Shown here piece by piece: positions 28,831-38,121 of a stretch of DNA of 64,000 nt. Each line of letters starts with the position of its first letter. The first letter of the stretch is position 1. This DNA is from Bryobacter aggregatus MPL3 (lineage in GTDB: Bacteria; Acidobacteriota; Terriglobia; Bryobacterales; Bryobacteraceae). The notes beneath the pieces are model-generated. The model did not search any database. It was given only the letters and a program-made list of their open reading frames with translations, and was not told the origin of the DNA. Position numbers and translations under genes: made by a program. The DNA is taken from the NCBI RefSeq assembly GCF_000702445.1, contig NZ_JNIF01000003.1, positions 2,728,001-2,792,000 on the forward strand. Direction: 5' to 3'.

Positions 28831-28900
28831 GGGAAAGCACAGGACTTCACCTGTAAACTCTCGTTGAAACATTTGCTAACTTATTGAGGAATCAGGTGTT

Positions 28901-30160
28901 ATGGCTACTCAAAGTGAAGCGCGCCGAAGCGAAGAACGATTCGTTGGGGACCTGCGATGGGAGCTGGTACAACGTATTGTTACATCAGGGTTACTGCAGC
29001 GGGCCACTCGGCTCAAAGCATTTCTGATTCATGCTTCTGAGCATGCGCTACTCCATCCTGGAGAGGCGCTGACGGAGCACCAGATCGGGTGTGCTGTTTT
29101 TGAGCGGGACCAGACCTATAGTCCGGCCGATGACAATATTGTCCGCGTGCATGCCCGGCAACTGCGGCAGCGACTGGATGAGTATTTCCACACCGAGGGT
29201 CGTGAGGAAGCGATTGTCCTGGAGATTCCGAAGGGATCCTATGTACCTGTGTTCCGGAACCGGGAGGATTATCCGGTTGCTGTTCCAAGAGAAGGTGGTT
29301 GGAACCGGCTGCATTCCGTTCTGGCTGCCGTGATTCTGGTTCTGGGGGTTGGCTGCTGCCTTCTGTGGCGGGAGTCCCGATTTGCTGCGCCGGAGGCTTC
29401 CTGGATTCTGGCCAGTATCTTTACTCCGGGACAATCGACACGGGTGGTGGTGCCGGATTCCAGTTTCGGTCTCTTACAGGGCTTTCTTGGCCGGAATGTA
29501 CCGCTGGAAGACTATCTGAAGCCGGGCTACCCGGACAGTTTGGGCTGGCCCGTGGAGAAGGGACAGGACTATGTCGACCGGGCTAAGGCGTCTGTGTCAC
29601 GGCCTTACACGACCTTTGCGGATACCGTAACTGCAAGCCGGATTGGAGCGGAGGCGGAACGGCATCGCTGGCAGCCGAAATTCTCTTTTCCGCGGGACTT
29701 GATGGCGCGGGACCTGGGAACGGGCAATGTGATTCTTCTGGGGAGTCCGAAGTCGAATCCGTGGGCGAGCCTATTTGAGGCGAATATGAATTTCCAGTCG
29801 TTCTTTTCTCATGAACGGAATCTGGGAGGCATTGTGAACCGATCGCCGCGGGTAGGGGAAGAGAAAGAGTATGTGCGGGTGACCAAGAACGGTTACCCCG
29901 GGGAGGCTTATGCGCTCATTGGTCTCCATGTCAGCGCGGGGAATCGGGTATTGACGCTGTCGGGGACGAATATGGAAGGGACCGAGGCGGCGTTTGAGTT
30001 TGCCGCTTCGCCAGCGCAGTCCAGGGAGCTATTGGGGCAGTTAGGGCTGCGGGAGGCTCCTGTGGGCGCCTATGCATTGGAAGTGGTGCTGCGGACTTAT
30101 GCCATTGCCGGAACGGCGCGGGATACGCGGGTGCTGGCGGTGCGCTATCGCGCGGAGTAG
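28901..30160 (+). CDS. Membrane-anchored putative regulator with N-terminal winged-helix-like domain
   Basis: 419 residues. The N-terminal 115 residues (ATRLKAFLIHASEHALLHPG, VFERDQTYSPADDNIVRVHA, RQLRQRLDEYF, IPKGSYVPVF) match a domain I recall at the N-terminus of many acidobacterial regulators, where it is taken as a DNA-binding winged helix. A single membrane helix follows (about 138-156), then an extracytoplasmic domain of some 260 residues of unknown fold. TGAGGA lies about 10 nt before the ATG. The layout (cytoplasmic DNA-binding, one TM, outside sensor) resembles ToxR/CadC. Divergence from a TonB receptor suggests it senses a ligand or envelope state and controls uptake; this is inference. 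Confidence 0.72.
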   Translation: MATQSEARRSEERFVGDLRWELVQRIVTSGLLQRATRLKAFLIHASEHALLHPGEALTEHQIGCAVFERDQTYSPADDNIVRVHARQLRQRLDEYFHTEGREEAIVLEIPKGSYVPVFRNREDYPVAVPREGGWNRLHSVLAAVILVLGVGCCLLWRESRFAAPEASWILASIFTPGQSTRVVVPDSSFGLLQGFLGRNVPLEDYLKPGYPDSLGWPVEKGQDYVDRAKASVSRPYTTFADTVTASRIGAEAERHRWQPKFSFPRDLMARDLGTGNVILLGSPKSNPWASLFEANMNFQSFFSHERNLGGIVNRSPRVGEEKEYVRVTKNGYPGEAYALIGLHVSAGNRVLTLSGTNMEGTEAAFEFAASPAQSRELLGQLGLREAPVGAYALEVVLRTYAIAGTARDTRVLAVRYRAE

Positions 30161-30162
30161 CG

Positions 30163-30999
30163 CTATTCGATACCGGTGCGGCGGAGGAGATTGAGGAACT
30201 GTGCGCGGGTACGCATATCGATAGCGTGGGCGACCAGTTTGCCTTCGCGATTGTAGAAGAAGGACTTGGGTATGGCTTCGATGCCCATATATGTGGAGAC
30301 GGCTTTCCCCGCATCGCGCAGGATCGGGAACTTGAAGTTCTTGTCCGACAAATAGCTTCGTATCTTGGCTTCTTCTTCATCGGAAATCGCAAGGATCACC
30401 AGACCCTTGCTGGCGTACTTCTTCTGGAGCCAGTCGAGATCGGGCATCTCCTTGCGACACGGAGGGCACCAGGTGGCCCAGAAGTTTAGGAGCACGACCT
30501 TGCCCCGGAGATCCGCCATGGTCCAGGATTTGCCGCTTTGATCGGTGAGAGTGAAGGTGACGCTCTCGCGAGCGCGGTCCAAGGTTCTGAGCCGTTCGAT
30601 GGCGTTGTTGAGCGCTGGATCGAAGGGCACTGTCGCTCCCTCGTAGTGAACCAACTGCGCGAGGCTGTCGTAGTCGTCCTTCTGCCGTTGGGCGGGCGTT
30701 TGTGCCGCGAGGGCTATCGCCAGTGTGGTAGCAACTTCCTGCAGGCCAGCATTGCCGAGATCGCCTTCAGTCGACAGATTCGCAAGCAGGGAGGCGAGTC
30801 GCACGCGATTGTCGGAATGAGGAAGGGCACGGATCTCGAGAGCCATGCGCTTGGTGAGTTCTTTGCGCTTGTTGTCCGGTTGATCGCGGAGACCACGAAT
30901 GACATTGCGGTAGACCTTCTCCTCACCTGTGTAGGCGATCTCGGGTTTCTGGGCCGTCAGGGTGAGAGTGGCGATGAGGAGTAGGAGTGGTCTGATCAT
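30163..30999 (-). CDS. TlpA-like secreted thioredoxin-fold protein
   Basis: 278 residues. Signal peptide (about 1-16), a helical region of about 120 residues, then a thioredoxin-like domain from about residue 143. The redox motif is WCPPC (Cys178 and Cys181) in LNFWATWCPPCRKEMPDL, with the cis-Pro stretch GIEAIPKSFFYN. Such proteins reduce disulfides or support cytochrome maturation in the periplasm. The start overlaps the upstream amidohydrolase stop as ATGA (30996-30999), so it is translationally coupled to it. The extra N-terminal helical domain is unassigned. Its stop lies 2 bp from the stop of the opposing regulator gene. Confidence 0.88.
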   Translation of the reverse strand: MIRPLLLLIATLTLTAQKPEIAYTGEEKVYRNVIRGLRDQPDNKRKELTKRMALEIRALPHSDNRVRLASLLANLSTEGDLGNAGLQEVATTLAIALAAQTPAQRQKDDYDSLAQLVHYEGATVPFDPALNNAIERLRTLDRARESVTFTLTDQSGKSWTMADLRGKVVLLNFWATWCPPCRKEMPDLDWLQKKYASKGLVILAISDEEEAKIRSYLSDKNFKFPILRDAGKAVSTYMGIEAIPKSFFYNREGKLVAHAIDMRTRAQFLNLLRRTGIE

Positions 31000-32303
31000 T
31001 TGTACTGCTGGCCGCCCTTCATGACGAGGCGGATGTTCTTGAGAGATTGGATGTCGGTGAGCGGGTCGCCTTCGACGGCGATCAGATCGGCGAGGAGGCC
31101 TTTTTCGAGGGCGCCTAGACGATAATTCCAGCCAAGGAGATTCGCGGCGTTGCTGGTGGCGGATTGTAGGACTTTGGCGTTGGGGACGCCGGCTTCGGAG
31201 TAGGCGAAGAGTTTGCCCAGCGCGGCTGCGCCACGCGTTTTTCCTGGTTGCCTTGTGTAGCTGTCCGAGCCGAAGGCGACGGGGACGCCGAGTTCGAAGG
31301 CGGAGCGGATGCGCTGCTTATTCGCTGCCTTATAGTGTTCGAGTTGCTCGCCTCGCAACAAGCGTCCAGAATTCCAGAAAGAGCTTATCTGATTCAGGTA
31401 GGCGTAAAATTCTGGATCGTCGTTGCTCTCCGTCATCACGAAGTAGATCTTCTTGTCGGCCATGAGTTGCAAGCTGGCTTGCGAGATACCGTAGCCGTGT
31501 TCGATGGAGTCGACGCCTGCTGCAATGGCGGCGCGGACAGCCGCATCAGGGACGGCGTGCGCGGCGACTGGACGCTTGCCGAAGCCGAGTTTTTCGCCAC
31601 GGCGGACTTCGTCGACGATCGCTTTGAGCTCTTCGTCCGACATGATCTGACCACCGTTGTCGGCGATGATCTTGATGCAGTCAGCTCCGTCGTAGAAAGC
31701 CTGCCGGACCGCCTTACGGGCTTCGTCAACGCCGCTGATCTGGACGTACTCCTGGTTGATGAGAGATTGGCCTTCGATGGGGAGACGTCCGATCTGCCCG
31801 CCGACCAGAGAGATGGCCCGGGTGGAAACCATCATGCGCGGACCTGGGAACCAGCCAGCCTCGATGGCGTCGCGAAGCGCGACGTCGCCATTGACGCCGG
31901 AGTTGCCGAGGTCGCGCACGGAGGTGAAGCCTGCTTCCAGCATTTCGCGGGCTTTTGCCACCCCGAAGAGAGCCCGCGCGGTGGTACCACGTTTCGCAAT
32001 CTCGCCGATCAGGGAAGTGTCCTCAGAGCCCAAACGCAAGTCGTTCTCGTGAAGCAGGTGGGTGTGGGTGTCGATGAGGCCGGGCAGGACGGTGGCGTTG
32101 GTGAAGTCGAGGATGCGGGCGTTGGGTGGGACCGTTTCACCCGCGGTGGGGTGGACGGACTGAATGCGGTCGCCTTCGATCAGGATGGAGTAGCGTTCGA
32201 GGTGGCGGCCTGCTTTGACGTCGAGGACGCGCCCCGCGTGGATGAGCGTGACCTGGGAACAGGCCACGCTCACCGCGAGGAAAAGAAGCAATGCTGGTCG
32301 CAT
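30996..32303 (-). CDS. Secreted amidohydrolase, imidazolonepropionase/prolidase-like
   Basis: 435 residues with a signal peptide (about 1-16). The amidohydrolase metal-site blocks are present: DTHTHLL (HxH), DCIKIIADNGG (Lys candidate for carboxylation), AAHAV, SIEHGY and FGSDSY (Asp). Related Xaa-Pro dipeptidase/imidazolonepropionase-like enzymes hydrolyse dipeptides or cyclic amides. AAGGA sits 7 nt before the ATG and overlaps the stop of the TonB receptor 8 bp upstream. The unit reads TonB receptor, amidohydrolase, TlpA-like protein, suggesting uptake and processing of a peptide-like ligand (inference). Confidence 0.88.
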   Translation of the reverse strand: MRPALLLFLAVSVACSQVTLIHAGRVLDVKAGRHLERYSILIEGDRIQSVHPTAGETVPPNARILDFTNATVLPGLIDTHTHLLHENDLRLGSEDTSLIGEIAKRGTTARALFGVAKAREMLEAGFTSVRDLGNSGVNGDVALRDAIEAGWFPGPRMMVSTRAISLVGGQIGRLPIEGQSLINQEYVQISGVDEARKAVRQAFYDGADCIKIIADNGGQIMSDEELKAIVDEVRRGEKLGFGKRPVAAHAVPDAAVRAAIAAGVDSIEHGYGISQASLQLMADKKIYFVMTESNDDPEFYAYLNQISSFWNSGRLLRGEQLEHYKAANKQRIRSAFELGVPVAFGSDSYTRQPGKTRGAAALGKLFAYSEAGVPNAKVLQSATSNAANLLGWNYRLGALEKGLLADLIAVEGDPLTDIQSLKNIRLVMKGGQQYK

Positions 32304-32311
32304 GCAGATCC

Positions 32312-35300
32312 TTAGAAGCTAATTTTCAGAGCGAACTGCCAGGAGCGCGGGCTATCCTGGCCGGTGATCACACCGAAGGAAGTGCTGGTGGGATCGGTGT
32401 TCGGATTGGCCAGGTTCGGGTGGTTCATCGCATTGAAGACTTCCGCGCGGAACTGGGTTACGAAGCGCTCGCCGAGGCGGAAATTCTTGATCGCCGAGAA
32501 GTCCCAGCGGCTTTGGCCGGGGCCAGTGATGCCGGAGAAGCGGAGCGGGAAGGTGCGGACGTTGTTCACGAGTTGGGACCCGGAGGGGACGACGAAGCCA
32601 TAGCCCCCTTTGGCGACTGCGTCGTAGTTGAGCCAGCGATCAACCGAGCGCTGGTCGTCCGGGAGGAGAATCTTTTTCAGGTCGCCGTTGAAGATACGAT
32701 TGCCGAAGCCGAGCGGGCCGCCCGATTGATTCTGCCAGACCCCATTCAATTGCCAGCCGCCGGCGACGCCGTTCACCAGCCAGTTGGCATTGCCACCAAA
32801 CTTACGGCCTTTGCCGAAGGGGATTTCGAGGATTCCGGAGGCGCGCCAGGCGTGGGTGCGATTCAAATCAGAGACCACCTCGGAGGGGCCGGGGTCGCCT
32901 GGGTTCAGGAACTCGGTCGCTTGCATTGCCTTGGACCAGGTGTGCGAGAGTTGCACCGTCAAGCCTTGGGCGAAGCGGCGTTCGAGACGAGATTGCAGGG
33001 AGTGGTACCAGGAATAGCCGATGGGCTGGAGTTGGTTGATGGAGTAGTTATTGGACTGCGTTGCGCCGCTGATGGTGAACTGCGGGTAGGGACGGAGGAT
33101 TTGCCCGCGAGTGATGAAGCCCCCACTCACGCTATCGAGACCCTGGAAGGGGTTGGCGACGTTCTCGTTGAGGTAGGCGTTCGTCTTGTCGTCACGAGTG
33201 GGCGAGGTGGAGAGATATTGATTCGGGATCGCATTCAGGTCGCGGTAGATCGAGAGCCGTGTCGCGCGGTTGCCGACATAGGACATCTCGAGAACGAACT
33301 TCTGCAGCAGTTCGCGCTGAAAGCCTAAGGACCAGCGCTGGGCATAGGGAGCTTTGCGGTCTCGATCGAAGACTTCGATGCCCTGTCCAAGATTGGTCCG
33401 GAGTCCGTTAGAGGATCCTGCCGGTGCCAGCAGGCCGCCGGGGAAAGGATTCGCGAGGGTGGCGTAGGGTGTGAGCCCGGTGTCGAGCGAGGCCCGGATG
33501 GGCGTCGATTGGGAGAAGCCGGTCTGGACGGTGTTGGTGTAGTTGACGCCGATGGAGCCGGTGAAGATGCCGTAGCCAGCTCTCAGGATTGTTTTGGGCG
33601 TGAGTTGGTAGGCGAGTCCGATGCGGGGCTGGAAATTCGTTCTGGGAGCGTTGTAGTAGGTTCTTGGGTTGCCGCCAACATTGGCGAAGGTAAGGCCACC
33701 GAGCACGCGGAAGCGATCGACTGGGAAGTCCGGGAAAGGACTCCTGGCGTAGTTCGCTTTCGCCTGGGCCTCGATGGGGTTGGAGACGCCGAAGGCAAAC
33801 TGCTCAACGGCGCGATCGAAGCGTTCGGTCATGGGCGTCTCGTACTCGTAACGGAGGCCCAGATTCAGAGTGAGACGCTTGGAGAGTTTGTAGTCATCCT
33901 GAAAGTAGAAGCCCCAGTACTTATCCTGCTCGGCATAGGATGCGGTGCGATTCATGTTGCCCGCTGGAACACCCAGCAGGAAGCTGGCGATTTCGCCGCC
34001 GAGTTGCGGGTTGCCCGCAGTGTTGGAGGCCTTGGTGTATTCCGCATCGAAGTTCAGGTTGGGGGACACATCGTTCATGTAGCGGTTGCGATTCTCACGA
34101 TAGACGCGGTAATCGACTCCGAAATGCATGTTGTGCTGGCCGATCAGTTTCGTGAAATTGAGGTTGAAGTGGTGGGTGAGAGAAGCGGTGACGCCGTCGC
34201 CGGATTCCCAGTTGGAAAGGACGGTGTAGGGATTGACGTTGACACGTGGGAAGGTTGCCAGATCTTTGGGGATCAGACTGGTCAGGGCCGAGGAGAAGCC
34301 GAGGCTGGCCAGGTCGAAGCCCTTGGAGACGCGGCGCTCGGGGAACTCCTGCTGCGTGAGGCCGTAACGGAAGTTCATGAGGAAGCTGGGGCTGAAGACA
34401 TAGACATCGTCAAAGGCAATGCCGCGATTGATGCGGTTGAGGATGACTCCGGTGATGTTGTCGTTGGCCGAGAGGAATCGGTTCTTGTCCTCCTGCCAGT
34501 AGTCACGTTGCCAGCGGACAAAGACGCGGTGCTTCTCAGAGAAGGTATGGTCGATGCGGCCGATGGTGGTCCAGTAGTTTTCGAGTGCCTTGGAAGAACG
34601 GAAGAAGTTGTTGCGGAAGTCGGCGGTGCCGTTCTGGTTCGGGAGCGGCCAGGCTTTCATGATGGCCTGGGAGATGGGGCTGATGCGGCTGGCCGGGATG
34701 AAGTTGCCTGCGAAGGGGGTACGGGTGAAGGTGCCGTTGGCCTGGCGCACGGTGGTTGCCGGATCATAAACCTGATAGTTGGCGCCGAGAGCCAGATAAT
34801 CCGAAAGATCACCGTTGCGCACCTTTGCCGTGGGGACTGTCGAGACGGCCTGATTGGAGGGGTCCTGGAACTTATTGCCTTCATAGCCGAAGAACCAGAA
34901 GGTTTTGTTCTTTCCGTTGTAGATCTTTGGGATGACGATCTGCGAGCCAGCGGAGAAGCCGTAGCGATTGTCTGTATATTGAGCAGGCTTCTGGCCGGAA
35001 CGGTTCTGGAAAATGGTGGGGGTATCGAAGGCTTTGTTGCGGAACCACCAATGGAGTTCGCCGTGGAGGTCGTTCGTGCCGCCTTTGGTGGAGACGTTGA
35101 CGACACTGCCCATGGTGTGGCCGGAGGAGGCGTCATAGGGAGTGGTTTGGATCTTAAATTCGCTGAGAGAGAACTGCGGCGGGGAGAAGGCGACTCGAGG
35201 GGCGGTGCCATCGGAATAGGTATTGGAAATGCCGTCGATGGCGAACTCGTTCTGATTGTTGCCACTGCCGTCCGTTGAAAACGCAGAGGGTGCAGAGTTG

Positions 35301-35821
35301 AATGGAGCTTTGCGTAGCCTTAAGTTTGTGCCATTCACTGTGCCGGGGGCGAGGTGCACCATGTCCATGGCGTTGCCTGCAAAACTCGGTAGTTCCGTGA
35401 TGCGGCGCTCGTCGACAACTTGGCCCAGACTGGAATCGGCAGTGTTGAGCAGGGGCGTGGCGGCGGAGACTTCGAGCGTTTCCTTGACGTCGCCGAGCGT
35501 GAGTACGATGTTGAGTTCCACCTGATCGCCGACGCGGACTTCCACCTGATTCTGGACCGCCTTCTTGAATCCGGTCATCTCAACAGTTACGGTGTACTTA
35601 CCGGGAAGAAGGTAGGGCAGAAGATAATTGCCGTCTGCATTTGTGGTGGCCGTGAGGGTCACGCCGGTAGAGGGGTTGAGGGCACGAACGGGAGCGGCGA
35701 CTATATTGGCGCCTGTTGTATCTGTGACCCTTCCGAGGATGGTGCCTCTGGCGTCCTGGGCGGAGGCGAGAGAGCAAAGACCCAGACTAATGATGAGCAA
35801 CTGAACGATCCAACGCATCAT
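32312..35821 (-). CDS. TonB-dependent receptor, Oar-like, third copy
   Basis: 1169 residues. It starts MM (35821 or 35818) with a signal peptide ending LASAQ, then a carboxypeptidase-regulatory-like domain (TILGRVTDTTGANIVAAPV), a plug (LPSFAGNAMDMVHLAPGTVNG, FAIDGISNTYSDG) and a long barrel ending FALKISF. No Shine-Dalgarno; a good TTGACT-N17-AATATT promoter ends 3 nt before the first ATG, so transcription would begin about at the second ATG. It is the first gene of a three-gene leftward unit with an amidohydrolase and a TlpA-like protein. Confidence 0.92.
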   Translation of the reverse strand: MMRWIVQLLIISLGLCSLASAQDARGTILGRVTDTTGANIVAAPVRALNPSTGVTLTATTNADGNYLLPYLLPGKYTVTVEMTGFKKAVQNQVEVRVGDQVELNIVLTLGDVKETLEVSAATPLLNTADSSLGQVVDERRITELPSFAGNAMDMVHLAPGTVNGTNLRLRKAPFNSAPSAFSTDGSGNNQNEFAIDGISNTYSDGTAPRVAFSPPQFSLSEFKIQTTPYDASSGHTMGSVVNVSTKGGTNDLHGELHWWFRNKAFDTPTIFQNRSGQKPAQYTDNRYGFSAGSQIVIPKIYNGKNKTFWFFGYEGNKFQDPSNQAVSTVPTAKVRNGDLSDYLALGANYQVYDPATTVRQANGTFTRTPFAGNFIPASRISPISQAIMKAWPLPNQNGTADFRNNFFRSSKALENYWTTIGRIDHTFSEKHRVFVRWQRDYWQEDKNRFLSANDNITGVILNRINRGIAFDDVYVFSPSFLMNFRYGLTQQEFPERRVSKGFDLASLGFSSALTSLIPKDLATFPRVNVNPYTVLSNWESGDGVTASLTHHFNLNFTKLIGQHNMHFGVDYRVYRENRNRYMNDVSPNLNFDAEYTKASNTAGNPQLGGEIASFLLGVPAGNMNRTASYAEQDKYWGFYFQDDYKLSKRLTLNLGLRYEYETPMTERFDRAVEQFAFGVSNPIEAQAKANYARSPFPDFPVDRFRVLGGLTFANVGGNPRTYYNAPRTNFQPRIGLAYQLTPKTILRAGYGIFTGSIGVNYTNTVQTGFSQSTPIRASLDTGLTPYATLANPFPGGLLAPAGSSNGLRTNLGQGIEVFDRDRKAPYAQRWSLGFQRELLQKFVLEMSYVGNRATRLSIYRDLNAIPNQYLSTSPTRDDKTNAYLNENVANPFQGLDSVSGGFITRGQILRPYPQFTISGATQSNNYSINQLQPIGYSWYHSLQSRLERRFAQGLTVQLSHTWSKAMQATEFLNPGDPGPSEVVSDLNRTHAWRASGILEIPFGKGRKFGGNANWLVNGVAGGWQLNGVWQNQSGGPLGFGNRIFNGDLKKILLPDDQRSVDRWLNYDAVAKGGYGFVVPSGSQLVNNVRTFPLRFSGITGPGQSRWDFSAIKNFRLGERFVTQFRAEVFNAMNHPNLANPNTDPTSTSFGVITGQDSPRSWQFALKISF

Positions 35822-35824
35822 GTG

Positions 35825-35853
35825 AATATTTCGTAAGATGAGGGGGAAGTCAA
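35825..35853 (-). promoter_or_regulatory. Promoter of the third TonB receptor unit
   Basis: Minus strand: -35 TTGACT (35848-35853), 17-bp spacer, -10 AATATT (35825-35830), ATGATG from 35821. The -10 lies so close that the mRNA would be essentially leaderless from the second ATG. Confidence 0.55.
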
Positions 35854-35866
35854 GAGGAGATTATAG

Positions 35867-36286
35867 ATGAAAAGGGACGCGACGGCGATTTGGCAAGGGG
35901 ACTTGAAGGCTGGGACAGGCAGCCTGACGAGTGGGAGTGGCGTGTTATCGACGACTCCTTACTCGTTCAAGACTCGCTTTGAAGGCGAGCCTGGAACGAA
36001 TCCGGAGGAACTGCTGGCGGCGGCTCATGCTGGCTGCTTTACGATGGCGCTGTCGGCTCAGCTCGGCGAGCGAGGCATGGTGGCCCGGGAGTTGAAAACG
36101 AAGTGTGTGATTACTCTCGATCCGAATACTCTAACGATTACTCAGAGTGAGCTGACCTTGAGCGCCAACATTCCTGGAGCGGATGAAACGAAGTTTCAGG
36201 AAGCGGTTACTGCCGCAGAAAAGGGATGTCCGGTTTCGAAACTGTTTCGGGCCGAAATCAAGGTGAACAGCACTCTGGTGGTCTAG
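35867..36286 (+). CDS. OsmC/Ohr-family peroxiredoxin
   Basis: 139 residues, normal for OsmC. The two reactive cysteines are at Cys57 (AAAHAGCFTMALS) and Cys121 (EKGCPVSKL); TNPEELLAAAHAGCF is the family hallmark. It reduces organic hydroperoxides in the cytoplasm using a thiol donor. AGGAGA sits just upstream of the ATG. It is divergent from the third TonB receptor unit by 45 bp. Its TAG interlocks with the stop of the opposing hydrolase in CTAG (36283-36286). Confidence 0.95.
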   Translation: MKRDATAIWQGDLKAGTGSLTSGSGVLSTTPYSFKTRFEGEPGTNPEELLAAAHAGCFTMALSAQLGERGMVARELKTKCVITLDPNTLTITQSELTLSANIPGADETKFQEAVTAAEKGCPVSKLFRAEIKVNSTLVV

Positions 36287-37143
36287 ACCAAAGCCTTGCT
36301 GTACAGTGCGAGCAGACGGCTCCATGCCTTCTCGGCGAGTTGCTCATTGTAGACGCGCGAATCCGGTGGGCACCAGCCGTGCGCTGCCGCGTAGACTTCG
36401 ATTTCGGCGTTGAGATTCGCTTCGGCGAAGGTCTTTTTCAGGACGTCCTTCTCCGTGGGTGCTCGCTCGTCGTCGTTGGCGGCAATGGCGACGAGGAACT
36501 GTGCCTTGGTCTTGGCTGCCTGGAGATGGGGACTGTCGGGAGTGTCTCGCACGAGGCCTCCGCCGTGGAAGGAGGCGACCGCTCCGACCCGGCCGGGGAC
36601 GGCGGCTGCCGTACGGAAGGCGATCGGGCCGCCCATACAATAGCCCTGGGTGCCGACCTTCTTATTGGTGGCAACCGACGGCTGGGCGTCGAGCCAGGCG
36701 ATGAAGGCTTTGGCGTCGGTGAAGTGCGTGGTTTCGTTGAGCGTCTGCGTCATCGGGCGGAGATCTTGGATGGGAGTGGCGGTGCCGGCGGGCGCGGTGG
36801 GCGCTTTCTTGGTGCGATAGAACTGGTTCACTACCAGCACTGAGTAGCCTGACTCTGCGAGTCGTCTACCCATCTGCCGGAAAGCGGGCCGGAGCCCGAA
36901 GATGTCCGGCCAGATGAGGACTGCAGGAGCCTTGCCGCTGGAAGGATGGACGAAGTAGCAATCTGCTTCGCCATCGGGAGTCTTGATGGTGACGTCGGCT
37001 TCCGCAACAGCGGCGGCGTTGGCCACGGCCGGAAGCATCATCGCGACGCCAGCTCCTAGGAGCGCGCCAAACTGTTGTCGAGTGACGAGACCGCGAGCTT
37101 CGAAATCGAGACGGTCGTCCTCAAAATGATTCTGATCACACAT
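36283..37143 (-). CDS. Dienelactone hydrolase family protein, exported form
   Basis: 286 residues. The catalytic triad of the family is visible: Cys169 in GYCMGG, Asp224 or Asp225 in AANDDERAP, and His255 in AAHGW. A hydrophobic stretch at about 26-45 after a charged 25-residue lead looks like a signal or anchor, so the enzyme is probably periplasmic. The family hydrolyses dienelactone and related esters. AAGGAA lies upstream of the ATG and a TAGAAT box about 30 bp further up. Convergent with osmC with interlocked stop codons. Confidence 0.88.
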   Translation of the reverse strand: MCDQNHFEDDRLDFEARGLVTRQQFGALLGAGVAMMLPAVANAAAVAEADVTIKTPDGEADCYFVHPSSGKAPAVLIWPDIFGLRPAFRQMGRRLAESGYSVLVVNQFYRTKKAPTAPAGTATPIQDLRPMTQTLNETTHFTDAKAFIAWLDAQPSVATNKKVGTQGYCMGGPIAFRTAAAVPGRVGAVASFHGGGLVRDTPDSPHLQAAKTKAQFLVAIAANDDERAPTEKDVLKKTFAEANLNAEIEVYAAAHGWCPPDSRVYNEQLAEKAWSRLLALYSKALV

Positions 37144-37185
37144 GATGGTTCCTTCGCTGTACTTTTAACATCTCAATTCTAGTTC

Positions 37186-38091
37186 CTAAGACTTCCAGCC
37201 ATAGATGCGGAGCGCGTTGCCTCCGCGGATCTTGTCGCGATTGGCCTCCGTGGTGAAGGCGAAGAATTCGTCGAAGAGTTGATTGGCTTTTCGGAACTCG
37301 TCCTGGTTCATGCCGAGGCCGCCCCATATGATACGGTCTGGGCCGAAGGCTTGGAATGCCTGACGCACGCGGGGCTGCACGTCGCGATAGGGCCAAGGCT
37401 GCTTGGAGGAGTAGTTGATTCCTGAGAACTTCATCACAGTCTGCGGCTGTTTGGCGAGGGCGAGGATGTCTTGCCATTCCGCTTCTGTCCCCATGCCGCT
37501 GCGGCCAAGGTGATCGAGAATGACGGGCGCCTTGGGGACCTTTGTTGCGAGAGCGTTGATCTGTTTGGCGAAGGCAGGGATGAAGTGCATCTGGATGGCG
37601 AGTCCGCGATCGGCGACGGCTTGCCAGGTTTTGAGCATCTGAGGGGAATCGAGAGGGCGATCGTGGATGGCGCCGGTCTCGAGCGCTTCGAGATTGGTGC
37701 GGTGGACGCGAAGAGCGCGAATGCGGCCGGGCCAGCGCTGCATGAGGTCGTCGATGCGCTTCGGCGTGTCGGCACGGCAGGCGTCGAAGAGACAGGTTCC
37801 TTTGAAGAAGTCCTTGGACGGTTCGTTTCGGAAACAGTATTCGAGATAGCGGTGATCGTCCTGATAGGGTTCGGGGTGGACGATGATGGCGTGCGCAATG
37901 CCTGCTTGCTTCACAAACTTCACATAGGATTCGAGGGGGGCGGGCGGCGGGGTGTAGGTTCCGTTGGGGTGCTTGGGGAAGGATTTTTTGTCGTCGGCGA
38001 AGAGGTGGATGTGCGTGTCGACGAGGGGGCCTTTCGCTTGGGCGGCGAGCGCGAGCGGGGTTGCCAGGAGAGTGCGTCTGGTCCAGAGCAT
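37186..38091 (-). CDS. Secreted amidohydrolase_2-type TIM-barrel hydrolase with altered C-terminal metal motif
   Basis: 301 residues from the ATG at 38091 (leader MLWTRRTLLATPLALAAQA); a GTG at 38121 would add 10 residues. VDTHIHLF supplies the HxH pair, VILDHLG a further His, and QMHFIP another. Where the family normally has WGSDxP with a metal-site Asp, this protein has IIWGGLGMNQ, so that Asp is missing. It could be a lactonase-like enzyme using a different ligand, or a subfamily with one metal. Divergent from the PSD1 gene with only 30 bp between start codons. Confidence 0.78.
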   Translation of the reverse strand: MLWTRRTLLATPLALAAQAKGPLVDTHIHLFADDKKSFPKHPNGTYTPPPAPLESYVKFVKQAGIAHAIIVHPEPYQDDHRYLEYCFRNEPSKDFFKGTCLFDACRADTPKRIDDLMQRWPGRIRALRVHRTNLEALETGAIHDRPLDSPQMLKTWQAVADRGLAIQMHFIPAFAKQINALATKVPKAPVILDHLGRSGMGTEAEWQDILALAKQPQTVMKFSGINYSSKQPWPYRDVQPRVRQAFQAFGPDRIIWGGLGMNQDEFRKANQLFDEFFAFTTEANRDKIRGGNALRIYGWKS

Positions 38092-38121
38092 AGATACAGG
38101 CAATGATATGCTGCGTGTCAC

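Noticed and set aside
33509-35278. A 589-codon frame antisense to the third TonB receptor
   Set aside because: Composition-driven shadow of the receptor; Gly/Val/Glu-rich sequence without domains.
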